From Hungatella sp. UBA4396 (lineage in GTDB: Bacteria; Bacillota; Clostridia; Lachnospirales; Lachnospiraceae), in contig DGRE01000071.1 in NCBI GenBank assembly GCA_002389905.1, positions 62,001 to 126,000 on the forward strand: a stretch of DNA of 64,000 nucleotides, in the 5' to 3' direction. Below, one piece after another: positions 9,111 to 16,872 of this stretch. The notes under the pieces were generated by a model that saw only the letters and a program-made list of their open reading frames with translations, was not told where the DNA came from and made no database searches. Position 1 is the stretch's first letter. Each line of letters begins with the position of its first letter. A program made the position numbers and the translations under genes.

Positions 9111-9227
9111 ATAATATGAAATAAGAATGAAATAAAATAGAAACAAAAATGAAACTATATGAGGTTTGTACAGGAAAGAGCCACTCATTCAGTAAATCCG
9201 CCCATAGCAAAATCCTTCCATTTTTCC

Positions 9228-9233
9228 TATAAT
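9228..9233 (+). promoter_or_regulatory. -10 box without recognisable -35, upstream of garR
   Basis: A perfect TATAAT lies about 69 bases before the garR start. The hexamer 17 bases upstream (TAGCAA) does not resemble TTGACA, which suggests an activator-dependent promoter. The two PrpR-type proteins are the obvious candidate activators. No -24/-12 sigma-54 promoter was found in the 9111-9301 interval. Confidence 0.45.
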
Positions 9234-9301
9234 CAGGACAGAGGTGGGGAGGTCCCATCAGTTGCTGATAAACAGAATTGAGAAAAGAGAGGAAAAGAAA
9301 C

Positions 9302-10192
9302 ATGAAAATTGGATTTATTGGACTTGGAATTATGGGAAGGCCCATGGCAAAGAACCTGGTAAAGGCAGGCCATGAGCTGGTTGTTTTCGATTACAACAAG
9401 GAGGCTTTGGCAGATTTGGTTTCCTGCGGCGCAGTACAGGCGGCAAGCGGCAAAGAGGTGGCTTCCCAAAGTGAAGTGGTCATCACCATGGTGCCTAACT
9501 CTCCCCACGTAAGAGCGGCAGTTCTGGGAGAAAACGGAGTTGCAGAAGGAGCAAAGCCGGGAACAGTGGTCATTGATATGAGTTCCATTGACCCTACAGA
9601 AAGCAAGGCCATTGGAGCGGAGCTGGAGAAACTGGGAATTGAAATGTTAGACGCTCCCGTATCCGGCGGAGAGCCAAAGGCCATTGACGGAACTTTATCT
9701 GTTATGGTAGGCGGCAAGAAGGAATTATTTGATAAATATTATGATATGCTGATGGTGATGGCAGGCTCCGTAGTATATGTAGGGGATCTGGGTTCCGGAA
9801 ATGTGGCAAAGCTGGCAAATCAGATCGTGGTTGCAGTGAACATTGCAGCAGTTTCAGAAGCCCTTACCTTTGCAAAAAAAGCAGGAACTGATCCGGAACT
9901 GGTATATCAGGCCATCCGGGGCGGTCTGGCAGGCTCAACAGTTATGGATGCAAAGGCTCCTATGATTCTTAACAGAAACTTTAATCCAGGCTTTCGTATC
10001 GAACTTCATATCAAGGATTTAAACAATGCATTAAATGCAGCCCATGCCGTCAGCTCACCGGTTCCCTTAACCGGACAGTTAATGGAGATCATGCAGGGGC
10101 TTAAGGCAGACGGCTTTGAAAAAGAAGACCACTCCAGCATCGTGAAATATTACGAGAAAATTGCCAACACAAAGGTAGAACCGGAGAAATAA
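9302..10192 (+). CDS. garR: 2-hydroxy-3-oxopropionate (tartronate semialdehyde) reductase
   Basis: A 296-residue beta-hydroxyacid dehydrogenase that reduces tartronate semialdehyde to D-glycerate with NAD(P)H. Residues 1-30 show the Rossmann motif GFIGLGIMGRPMAKNL. The substrate loop reads DAPVSGGEPKA, and catalytic Lys170 lies in KLANQ as the family requires. The ATG at 9302 was chosen over an in-frame TTG at 9278 because a GAGAGGA ribosome site precedes it. It is followed at 46 bases by the DapA-type lyase and then by glycerate kinase, the expected order of aldarate catabolism. GlxR, its glyoxylate-pathway twin, cannot be excluded by sequence, but the two glucarate dehydratases nearby favour GarR. 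Confidence 0.9.
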   Translation: MKIGFIGLGIMGRPMAKNLVKAGHELVVFDYNKEALADLVSCGAVQAASGKEVASQSEVVITMVPNSPHVRAAVLGENGVAEGAKPGTVVIDMSSIDPTESKAIGAELEKLGIEMLDAPVSGGEPKAIDGTLSVMVGGKKELFDKYYDMLMVMAGSVVYVGDLGSGNVAKLANQIVVAVNIAAVSEALTFAKKAGTDPELVYQAIRGGLAGSTVMDAKAPMILNRNFNPGFRIELHIKDLNNALNAAHAVSSPVPLTGQLMEIMQGLKADGFEKEDHSSIVKYYEKIANTKVEPEK

Positions 10193-10238
10193 AAAACGGA
10201 ATAAGGAAACAGGCAAATAAAAGCTGCTGGAGGGAAAA

Positions 10239-11141
10239 ATGAATACAGATTTTATCAAAGGGGTTATTGTTCCCATTCTCACTCCCATCGATGAGAATGA
10301 GATAATTGACGAGGCAAAATTAAGGGATCAGGTGGATTACGTCATAGACGGAGGTGTCCTTGGAATCCTGGCATTTGGGAGCAACGGAGAGTTTTACGTA
10401 ATAGAAGAAGACGAGATGGAGCGCGGTCTAAAGATCATGATTCATCAGTCTGCAGGCAGGGTTCCGGTGTATTTTGGCATCGGTGCCATCAGCACGAAGA
10501 AATGCTGCCGCCTTGCAAAAATGGCAGAAGAACATGGGGCAGCAGGAATTTCCATTTTGCAGCCCATGTTTTTAAAGCCTACAGAGGAAGAGTTATATCT
10601 GCATTTTAAAACAATTGCAGAGTCTGTTCCTGAACTGCCTGTCCTTCTTTATAACAATCCGGGACGGGTAGGATATACCATGTCAGGAAATCTGGTAGAT
10701 CGTCTGGCAACAGAGCTTCCCAATATTGTGGGAATGAAGGATACCAGCGGGGACATTACCCAAACAGCGGAATTTATCCGCAGGACCCGTCACACAGGCT
10801 TTAAGGTTTTTGGGGGCAAGGACACTCTTTTGTATGCTTCCATGTGCCACGGAGCTGTAGGCGGGGTGTGTACTGCCGCCAACTTCATGCCGGAGCTGAT
10901 TACAGACGTTTATAACAAATACGTTTCAGGCGATTTGGAAGGCTCTTTGGAAGCGCAGTTTAAGCTGAATCCGGTCCGCTTGTCCATGGACCCGGCAAGC
11001 TTCCCGGTAGCTGCAAAGGATATGGCTAATTTAAGAGGCAGAAATGTGGGCCTTCCCTATAAGCCCAATCTTGCAACACCGGAAGGACCTGTATTAAACC
11101 GCATCAGAAAAGAGATGGAAACAGCAGGACTTTTGGATTAA
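10239..11141 (+). CDS. DapA/NAL-superfamily lyase, probable 5-keto-4-deoxyglucarate aldolase or dehydratase
   Basis: A 300-residue (beta/alpha)8 class I aldolase of the dihydrodipicolinate synthase superfamily. The Schiff-base Lys167 lies in GMKDTSGD and the partner Tyr138 in LLYNNPGRVG; the substrate carboxylate loop GSNGEF is near residue 50. Context is the aldarate pathway: glucarate dehydratase yields 5-keto-4-deoxyglucarate, which must be cleaved to pyruvate plus tartronate semialdehyde or decarboxylated by KdgD. Because tartronate semialdehyde reductase and glycerate kinase flank this gene, an aldolase role fits better than KdgD. A true lysine-biosynthetic DapA is unlikely here. AGGGAAAA ribosome site. 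Confidence 0.8.
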   Translation: MNTDFIKGVIVPILTPIDENEIIDEAKLRDQVDYVIDGGVLGILAFGSNGEFYVIEEDEMERGLKIMIHQSAGRVPVYFGIGAISTKKCCRLAKMAEEHGAAGISILQPMFLKPTEEELYLHFKTIAESVPELPVLLYNNPGRVGYTMSGNLVDRLATELPNIVGMKDTSGDITQTAEFIRRTRHTGFKVFGGKDTLLYASMCHGAVGGVCTAANFMPELITDVYNKYVSGDLEGSLEAQFKLNPVRLSMDPASFPVAAKDMANLRGRNVGLPYKPNLATPEGPVLNRIRKEMETAGLLD

Positions 11142-11156
11142 AATAAGATCAGGGGG

Positions 11157-11190
11157 CAGGCTGGCGGCTATAGGCTGCCGGCCTGTTTTT
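11157..11190 (+). terminator. Intra-cluster rho-independent terminator before glycerate kinase
   Basis: CAGGCTGGCGGC pairs with GCTGCCGGCCTG (two G-T wobbles) and is followed by TTTTT. It separates the lyase from glycerate kinase, so it should lower or condition expression of the downstream gene, which starts 30 bases later. Confidence 0.8.
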
Positions 11191-11220
11191 ATACAAAACC
11201 AGGAGAAAGGGGTATTATAT

Positions 11221-12363
11221 ATGAAGTTTTTATTTGCATCGGATTCCTTTAAGGGGTCCTTATCGTCTGAGAAAATCGTGGAAATCTTAACAGAGTCCGC
11301 AAAGAGTGTATTTCCGGACTGCATGTGTGCTGGGGTGTCCGTTGCCGACGGAGGAGAGGGAACTGTGGATGCGGTAGTCAGCGCCATGAATGGAACCATC
11401 AGGACTGTGACCGTACATGGTCCTTTGATGGAAGAAACGACAGCGTCCTATGGGGTATTTGGCGGCAGTCATGCTGTTATTGAGATGGCGGCAGCTTCCG
11501 GTCTTCCCATGGTTCCGGCTGAAAAAAGAAATCCGCTCCATACTACTACTTATGGAACGGGTGAACTGATAAAGGATGCCCTGGATCAGGGGTACAGGAA
11601 TATTTCCATAGCTATCGGTGGAAGTGCCACCAATGACGGAGGGATGGGAGCCATGTCAGCCCTTGGAATCCGTTTCCTTGATAAAGATGGAAATGCGCTG
11701 ACCGGATTTGGCGAGGATTTAGGAAAGGTTGATACCATTGATGTAAGGGGGCTTCATCCCGGGGTGAGGGAAACTGAGTTTACTGTGATGTGTGATGTGA
11801 CCAATCCTCTTACAGGTCCTGACGGAGCTACAAATACTTTTGGAAAGCAAAAAGGAGGGACTCCTGAAATCCTTGAAAAGCTGGAAATGGATATGGAAGC
11901 CTATAGGAAAAAGCTTCTGGACCTTACAGGCATTGATGTCAACGGGATTCCGGGTTCAGGGGCAGCAGGGGGACTTGGAGCGGCCTTAAAGGTATTTCTC
12001 CAAGGAAGCATGAAGTCAGGAATTGAAACGGTTCTGGACTTGATTGAATTTGATTTCCTTTTAGAAGGAGTGGACTTGGTTATTACAGGGGAGGGCCGTA
12101 TGGACTGGCAGTCTGCCTTCGGAAAGGTTCCCAGCGGAATCGGAATGCGCTGTAAGGCAAAGGGGATTCCGGCCATTGCAATCGTAGGAGGGCTGGGAGA
12201 TGGCGCAGAAGAAATCTATGAGTTTGGCATTGAAAGCATCATGACTACCATTCAGGGAGCCATGGAGGTGGAAGAGGCCATGGAGAGGGCCGTGGAATTG
12301 TACAGAAGCGCTGCTGACCGGACCTTCCGGATGCTGAAGGCAGGGGGAAGGCTAAGGTCGTAA
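11221..12363 (+). CDS. garK: Glycerate kinase (GarK/GlxK family)
   Basis: A 380-residue glycerate kinase of the GarK/GlxK fold, which phosphorylates D-glycerate (usually to 2-phosphoglycerate) with ATP and feeds lower glycolysis. The N-terminus FASDSFKGSLSSE is the family signature. SVADGGEGTVDA, the AIGGSATNDGG loop near residue 135, PGSGAAGGLGAAL near 245 and ITGEGRMDWQSAFGK near 290 are all present. Length is typical. Ribosome site AGGAGAAAGGGG lies before the ATG. It completes the route from aldarates after the tartronate semialdehyde reductase. A terminator lies just upstream, so it may be transcribed by partial read-through. Confidence 0.94.
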   Translation: MKFLFASDSFKGSLSSEKIVEILTESAKSVFPDCMCAGVSVADGGEGTVDAVVSAMNGTIRTVTVHGPLMEETTASYGVFGGSHAVIEMAAASGLPMVPAEKRNPLHTTTYGTGELIKDALDQGYRNISIAIGGSATNDGGMGAMSALGIRFLDKDGNALTGFGEDLGKVDTIDVRGLHPGVRETEFTVMCDVTNPLTGPDGATNTFGKQKGGTPEILEKLEMDMEAYRKKLLDLTGIDVNGIPGSGAAGGLGAALKVFLQGSMKSGIETVLDLIEFDFLLEGVDLVITGEGRMDWQSAFGKVPSGIGMRCKAKGIPAIAIVGGLGDGAEEIYEFGIESIMTTIQGAMEVEEAMERAVELYRSAADRTFRMLKAGGRLRS

Positions 12364-12419
12364 CCGGCTGAATATTGGAGCAGGAGAACATTGCAGAAAC
12401 AGGATTGGAGGAGCAGAAA

Positions 12420-13274
12420 ATGGGAAAGACGGTAAAGCTTCCTGACGGAACCCTGGTTCCGGCCATAGGGCAGGGAACCTGGTTCATCGGGGAACAGAGA
12501 GCAAAAAGGAAGGAAGAGACAGAAACCTTACAGGCAGGCATTGAGGCGGGAATGACCTTAATTGATACGGCTGAAATGTACGGAAGCGGAAGATCGGAAG
12601 AGCTCATAGGGGAAGCCGTCAGGGACTGTGACAGGAGCCGTCTGTTTCTGGTATCCAAGGTATACCCCTACAATGCAGGAAGAAAAAACATATTTAAAAG
12701 CTGCAGGGAGACTTTGAAGCGCTTAAATACGGATTATCTGGACCTGTATCTGCTCCACTGGAGGGGTGCCATCCCTTTGGAAGAAACAGTAGACTGCATG
12801 GAGCAGTTGAAAAAAGAAGGAAAAATCCGCCAATGGGGAGTGTCCAACTTTGATACCGATGACATGGAAGAGCTGTGGAGCGTGCCAAAGGGAAAGAATT
12901 GTGCGGTCAATCAGGTACTTTACCACCTTGCATCAAGGGGGATTGAATACGACCTTCTTCCCTGGCTGCGGGACCATGGGGTTCCTGTTATGGCCTACTG
13001 CCCTCTGGCCCAGGCAGGGGATTTAAAGAAAGGGCTTTATGAAAGCCCGGTGCTGGCTGAAATTGGGGCTGCCCATGGTTGCAGCATTTCCCAGGTTCTT
13101 CTGGCCTTTACCATCCGGGACGGCGATGTCATTGCCATACCCAGAACCGGAAAAAAGGAACATGCCCTGGAAAATGCGATGGCAGGGGAAATAGAACTGA
13201 CTGGGGAAGAGCTTTTAAGGCTTGAGAAGGCATTTCCTCCGCCTGACCGGAAAGTATATCTGGATATTTTATAA
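12420..13274 (+). CDS. Aldo/keto reductase (diketogluconate-reductase-like)
   Basis: A 284-residue NAD(P)H aldo/keto reductase. Catalytic residues are Asp in LIDTAEMYGSG, Tyr in the same motif, Lys in FLVSKVYPYN and His in LYLLHWRG. The C-terminal cofactor motif is IPRTGKKEHALENA. The start is placed at 12420, 6 bases after GGAGGAG (12407-12413), not at the in-frame TTG at 12375. It lies in the aldarate island, so a uronate, ketogluconate or aldehyde-acid substrate is plausible, but the protein alone does not show it. It is distinct from the other two aldo/keto reductases in the window. Confidence 0.88.
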   Translation: MGKTVKLPDGTLVPAIGQGTWFIGEQRAKRKEETETLQAGIEAGMTLIDTAEMYGSGRSEELIGEAVRDCDRSRLFLVSKVYPYNAGRKNIFKSCRETLKRLNTDYLDLYLLHWRGAIPLEETVDCMEQLKKEGKIRQWGVSNFDTDDMEELWSVPKGKNCAVNQVLYHLASRGIEYDLLPWLRDHGVPVMAYCPLAQAGDLKKGLYESPVLAEIGAAHGCSISQVLLAFTIRDGDVIAIPRTGKKEHALENAMAGEIELTGEELLRLEKAFPPPDRKVYLDIL

Positions 13275-13314
13275 GACGCGAGCCAAAGGACTTGAATAGG
13301 GAGTGGGGACATCT

Positions 13315-15213
13315 ATGGAACGGATCGGAATACTTCTGCCCAGACAGACCATTTTGGAGTTTGCGGAAAATGTGCTGAAACAAGAGGGAATTGAGGTACA
13401 GATATTAAAGGTAGTGGAAAATGCCAATGCGGTTGTGGAGGCACAGGAGGCATTGGCTGCGGGGGTGCGTATCATCATTGCCAGGGGTCTTCAGGCCACC
13501 TTGATTAAGGAAAATACCAATATTCCGGTGGTGGAAATGCCTGTTACTATCAGGGAAATAGGCATGATGATTTTAAAGGCAAAGAGGATGTTAAAGAAAG
13601 AGCATCCCATGATCGGGATTGTGGCATTTAAAAACATGTTCGACAACCTGGATCATCTGGAGGAATTATTTGACTTTCACCTTCGTTTTTATGAGTTAAA
13701 TGCTTTGGAGGAAACCCGGATGAAGGTGAGCCAGGCCATTACAGACGGTGTGGACTTGATCATCGGGGGAGTCAAGGCCAATCAGACGGCCTTTGAAATC
13801 GGTTTTCCAAGCCTGTTTGTGGAAACGGGAGAGGAGTCCATCCGCCATGCCCTTGGCATGGCAATCCATATGATAGACTTAGCCAGGATGGAAAAGCAGA
13901 GTGAGGCCCAGATTGAAACCCTGCTGGACACCTCCTTCAGCGGCATTATTAAAATCAATGCGTATAAGGAGATCGTGGCGGTAAACCGGGTTATTGAACA
14001 GATGATGGGAAAGCCTGCCGATCAGGTGGTGGGATTTCCCATTGACAAGGTGATCAAGGGAATTGATACGGAAGGAATCGAGGGGATTTTAAGGGGAACT
14101 GATGAGCTTTATTCCACCTCATTTTCCATAAGGGACCAGCCTTTGATGGTGGTGGGTGCGCCTATCCAGTACGACGGGCATTTCAGCGGAGCCATTTTAA
14201 CCTGCCATAAGATGAAGGCGGCGGAAGGAAGAAATTCAGAGATGCCCGGGACAAAGCTGGCAACGGGATACATTGCCAGCCGCAATTTCACCCACATTCT
14301 CAGACAATCCCCGGAAATGAAACGGTGCATTAAGCTTGCCAGATCCTATGCCATATCCAAAAGTCCTGTCATGATATGGGCAGAAACAGGAACGGAAAAA
14401 GAGGTGCTGGCAGAGGCCATTCACAACAACAGTCCCCAGAAGGGAGGCCCCTTTTTAAACATCAACTGCGGCTCCTTATCCCCTCAGGAGCAGAGAGAGG
14501 TGATCTTCGGCTTTTCCGAGGAAAGCAGGAAGGGAGCCTGGGAAAGGGCCGCATATGGAACGGTCCTGCTTCAGGAGGTGGACCGGCTTTCTATGGAAAC
14601 CCAGTATCTGCTTTATAAGGCGGTTCACGACAGGCTGTTTTGGTGCAATGATTCCATGGTGAAACGGGCCCTTCCTGTCCGGCTCATAGTCACCACTTCA
14701 AAGGAGCTGACGGTGCTGGTAAAAGAAGGTCTGTTCCGGGAAGATTTGTATTTCCTTCTTTCATCCCTGAAAATTGAAATACCTTCCCTCAGAAGGACCG
14801 CAGAGGACATTCCCAGGCTGGTCAAGCTGTATCTGGAACGGTTTAACGGGGCTTATTCCAGGTATGTGGAAATCAGCAGGGAAGCCTTAAAGGCCATGGA
14901 AGAGTATTTCTGGGAGGGAAATCTGCTCCAGCTTGAGGTTTTCTGTGAACGGCTGATTCTGACGGCCCACCGCAGGAAGGTGGAGGAGGGAATGGTAAGA
15001 AACTTGCTGCAGGAGCTTTATCCCCTTATCAGAGAACAGGATGGAAGGGCTCAGACCGTACTGTTAAAGAATCCGGAGGCGGTCCGCATTGCCGGGCTCT
15101 TAGACCAGTATCAGGGGAACCGGACCATGGTGGCGGAGGAGTTGAAAATCAGCACCACCACCCTTTGGAGAAAAATGAAGCGGTATGGAATCGGAAGCAA
15201 ATATGAATTGTAA
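13315..15213 (+). CDS. PrpR_N / PAS / degenerate AAA+ / Fis-type HTH regulator (copy 2)
   Basis: A 632-residue paralogue of the regulator at 7248, with the same order: PrpR_N (1-190, with ARGLQATLIKENT as in copy 1), PAS (205-305), AAA+ (325-560), Fis-type HTH (590-630, RTMVAEELKISTTTLWRKMKR). The AAA+ core is again degenerate: Walker A AETGTEKE, Walker B VLLQEV, YFLLSS in place of the YRLN arginine finger, and no GAFTGA loop (the region reads IFGFSEESRKGAWERA). ATG 13315 was preferred to the GTG at 13303 because GGAGTGGGG precedes it. It is placed between the reductase and the glucarate dehydratases; probable local activator or repressor. Confidence 0.9.
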   Translation: MERIGILLPRQTILEFAENVLKQEGIEVQILKVVENANAVVEAQEALAAGVRIIIARGLQATLIKENTNIPVVEMPVTIREIGMMILKAKRMLKKEHPMIGIVAFKNMFDNLDHLEELFDFHLRFYELNALEETRMKVSQAITDGVDLIIGGVKANQTAFEIGFPSLFVETGEESIRHALGMAIHMIDLARMEKQSEAQIETLLDTSFSGIIKINAYKEIVAVNRVIEQMMGKPADQVVGFPIDKVIKGIDTEGIEGILRGTDELYSTSFSIRDQPLMVVGAPIQYDGHFSGAILTCHKMKAAEGRNSEMPGTKLATGYIASRNFTHILRQSPEMKRCIKLARSYAISKSPVMIWAETGTEKEVLAEAIHNNSPQKGGPFLNINCGSLSPQEQREVIFGFSEESRKGAWERAAYGTVLLQEVDRLSMETQYLLYKAVHDRLFWCNDSMVKRALPVRLIVTTSKELTVLVKEGLFREDLYFLLSSLKIEIPSLRRTAEDIPRLVKLYLERFNGAYSRYVEISREALKAMEEYFWEGNLLQLEVFCERLILTAHRRKVEEGMVRNLLQELYPLIREQDGRAQTVLLKNPEAVRIAGLLDQYQGNRTMVAEELKISTTTLWRKMKRYGIGSKYEL

Positions 15214-15239
15214 TGTATGGAAAACCCTTGTTTTATGAA

Positions 15240-15270
15240 AAAGATTGCAGCTTTTTTGCAATCTTTTTTT
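15240..15270 (+). terminator. Rho-independent terminator after regulator copy 2
   Basis: AAAGATTGCA (15240-15249) pairs with TGCAATCTTT (15257-15266), and the T run continues to 15270. It closes the regulator transcript; the glucarate dehydratase gene downstream then needs its own promoter. Confidence 0.9.
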
Positions 15271-15355
15271 CATCATCAGAAAGAAAAATAAAGGCTACAA
15301 GAGAAAGGGAGGAAGGTTGGTGCTTCTGTCAATAGATGAAGGGCTGAAATAGGAT

Positions 15356-15361
15356 TATAAT
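15356..15361 (+). promoter_or_regulatory. -10 box without recognisable -35, upstream of first glucarate dehydratase
   Basis: A perfect TATAAT 44 bases before the start codon; the region 17 bases upstream (TAGATG) is not a -35 consensus. This parallels the promoter before garR and suggests activation by one of the PrpR-type regulators. Confidence 0.4.
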
Positions 15362-15404
15362 TTACTCTAAGATCAAAAAGGGATGAGGAAAAGGAGAAAG
15401 CACA

Positions 15405-16733
15405 ATGACGCCAATCATCACAAAAATGGAAGTGTATCCTGTAGCCGGAAAAGACTGCATGGAGCTGAATCTAAGCGGAGCCCATGCGCCGTTTTTCACC
15501 AGAAACATCGTGGTTCTACACTGTGAAAACGGGGAGACAGGAGTGGGGGAAGTGCCGGGAGGGGAAAAGATCACAAAAGCCCTTTTGGAATGCGTTTCCC
15601 TTGTGGAGGGGACCAAAATCGGAGAGTACAAGAGCACCTTGCTCAAGGTAAAGGCCCATTTAGATGCAAAGGGAGAGGAGGATGTAAGAGGAAACCAGAC
15701 CTTTGACCTGCGGACAGGAGTTCATGTGCTGACAGCCATTGAAGCGCCCTGCCTGGATCTTTTAGGAAAACACCTTGGTGTGCCGGTATGCGAGCTTTTA
15801 GGAGACGGAAAGCAGAGAGACAAGGTGGAGATGCTGGGATATTTATTCTTCATCGGTGACAGGAATAAAACAGACCTGCCTTACGACTCAGAACCTGACG
15901 CAGAGTATGAATGGTACCGCCTCCGCCACGAAGAGGCGCTGACAGCAGAGCAGATCACAGCCACTGCAAGGGCGGTTCAGGAAAAGTATGGATTTAAGGA
16001 TTTTAAATTAAAGGGGGGAGTGCTGTCCGGAGAGGATGAGATGGAAGTCATCCGGGAGCTGAAAAAGGCATTTCCCGAGGCCCGCATTGATTTAGACCCC
16101 AATGGTGCCTGGCTTTTGAAAGATGCGGTTGAGTATGTGAAGGGGATGGAAGGGATTTTGACTTACTGCGAGGACCCTTGCGGGGCCGAAGGCGGATACT
16201 CGGGCAGAGAGATTGTCAGCGAGTTCCGGCGCAGAACAGGATTTCCTACAGCTACCAACATGATTGCAACAGACTGGCGGGAGGTAGGACATGCCTTAGA
16301 AAGTCAGGCCGTGGATATTATCCTGGCTGATCCCCATTTCTGGACCATGAGCGGTTCGGTTCGCGTGGCTCAGATGTGCCATGATTTTGGCTATACCTGG
16401 GGTTCCCATTCTAACAACCACTTTGATATTTCCCTGGCAATGTTCACCCAGGTGGGAGCAGCGGTTCCGGGAAGGTACAATGCCCTGGATACCCACTGGA
16501 TCTGGCAGGAGGGCATAGAACGCCTGACAAAGGAGCCTCTTCAGATCATAGACGGCTGCGTGGAGGTTCCAAAGAAGCCGGGACTTGGCATTGAGGTGGA
16601 TATGGACCAGGTGAAAAAGGCCCATCAGGTTTACCTGGATCACTGTCTTGGCGGCAGAGATGATTCTGTGGTCATGCAGTATTTAATTCCAGGCTGGAAA
16701 TTTGATTCCAAAAAGCCTTGTCTGGTTCGTTAA
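15405..16733 (+). CDS. gudD: Glucarate dehydratase (enolase superfamily), copy 1
   Basis: A 442-residue enolase-superfamily acid-sugar dehydratase that converts D-glucarate (and often L-idarate) to 5-keto-4-deoxyglucarate. Family features: SGAHAPFFTRNIV near residue 25, the Lys-x-Lys catalytic pair in FKLKGG, metal ligands in DLDPNGAW and in the CEDPCG segment, ATNMIATDW, and the His-bearing SHSNNHFD with ADPHFW. Length matches GudD. Ribosome site AAAAGGAGAAAG before the ATG. It is paired with a second copy 140 bases downstream, and the products needed to finish the pathway are encoded at 9.3-12.4 kb. Confidence 0.92.
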   Translation: MTPIITKMEVYPVAGKDCMELNLSGAHAPFFTRNIVVLHCENGETGVGEVPGGEKITKALLECVSLVEGTKIGEYKSTLLKVKAHLDAKGEEDVRGNQTFDLRTGVHVLTAIEAPCLDLLGKHLGVPVCELLGDGKQRDKVEMLGYLFFIGDRNKTDLPYDSEPDAEYEWYRLRHEEALTAEQITATARAVQEKYGFKDFKLKGGVLSGEDEMEVIRELKKAFPEARIDLDPNGAWLLKDAVEYVKGMEGILTYCEDPCGAEGGYSGREIVSEFRRRTGFPTATNMIATDWREVGHALESQAVDIILADPHFWTMSGSVRVAQMCHDFGYTWGSHSNNHFDISLAMFTQVGAAVPGRYNALDTHWIWQEGIERLTKEPLQIIDGCVEVPKKPGLGIEVDMDQVKKAHQVYLDHCLGGRDDSVVMQYLIPGWKFDSKKPCLVR

Positions 16734-16781
16734 TCATATTCAGGCATGAAAGATACTTATTGATGCAATCGGTATTAGTAA

Positions 16782-16811
16782 TTGGATTTATAAGAATTTC
16801 ACTGGTATAAT
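16782..16811 (+). promoter_or_regulatory. Predicted promoter for second glucarate dehydratase and the ABC operon
   Basis: TTGGAT (16782-16787), an 18-base spacer and TATAAT (16806-16811), about 60 bases before the ATG at 16873. The second dehydratase and transporter may thus be expressed separately from the first. Confidence 0.5.
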
Positions 16812-16872
16812 GCATATATCAAACGGTCAGTTTGGGATAAAAATGAGCAATATTGCCAAATGGAGGGATTCT

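Noticed and set aside
9111..9301. A sigma-54 (-24/-12) promoter for the aldarate genes, as expected for PrpR-type activators.
   Set aside because: No TGGCAC-N5-TTGC-like sequence with correct spacing was seen; the region has a sigma-70-like TATAAT instead.
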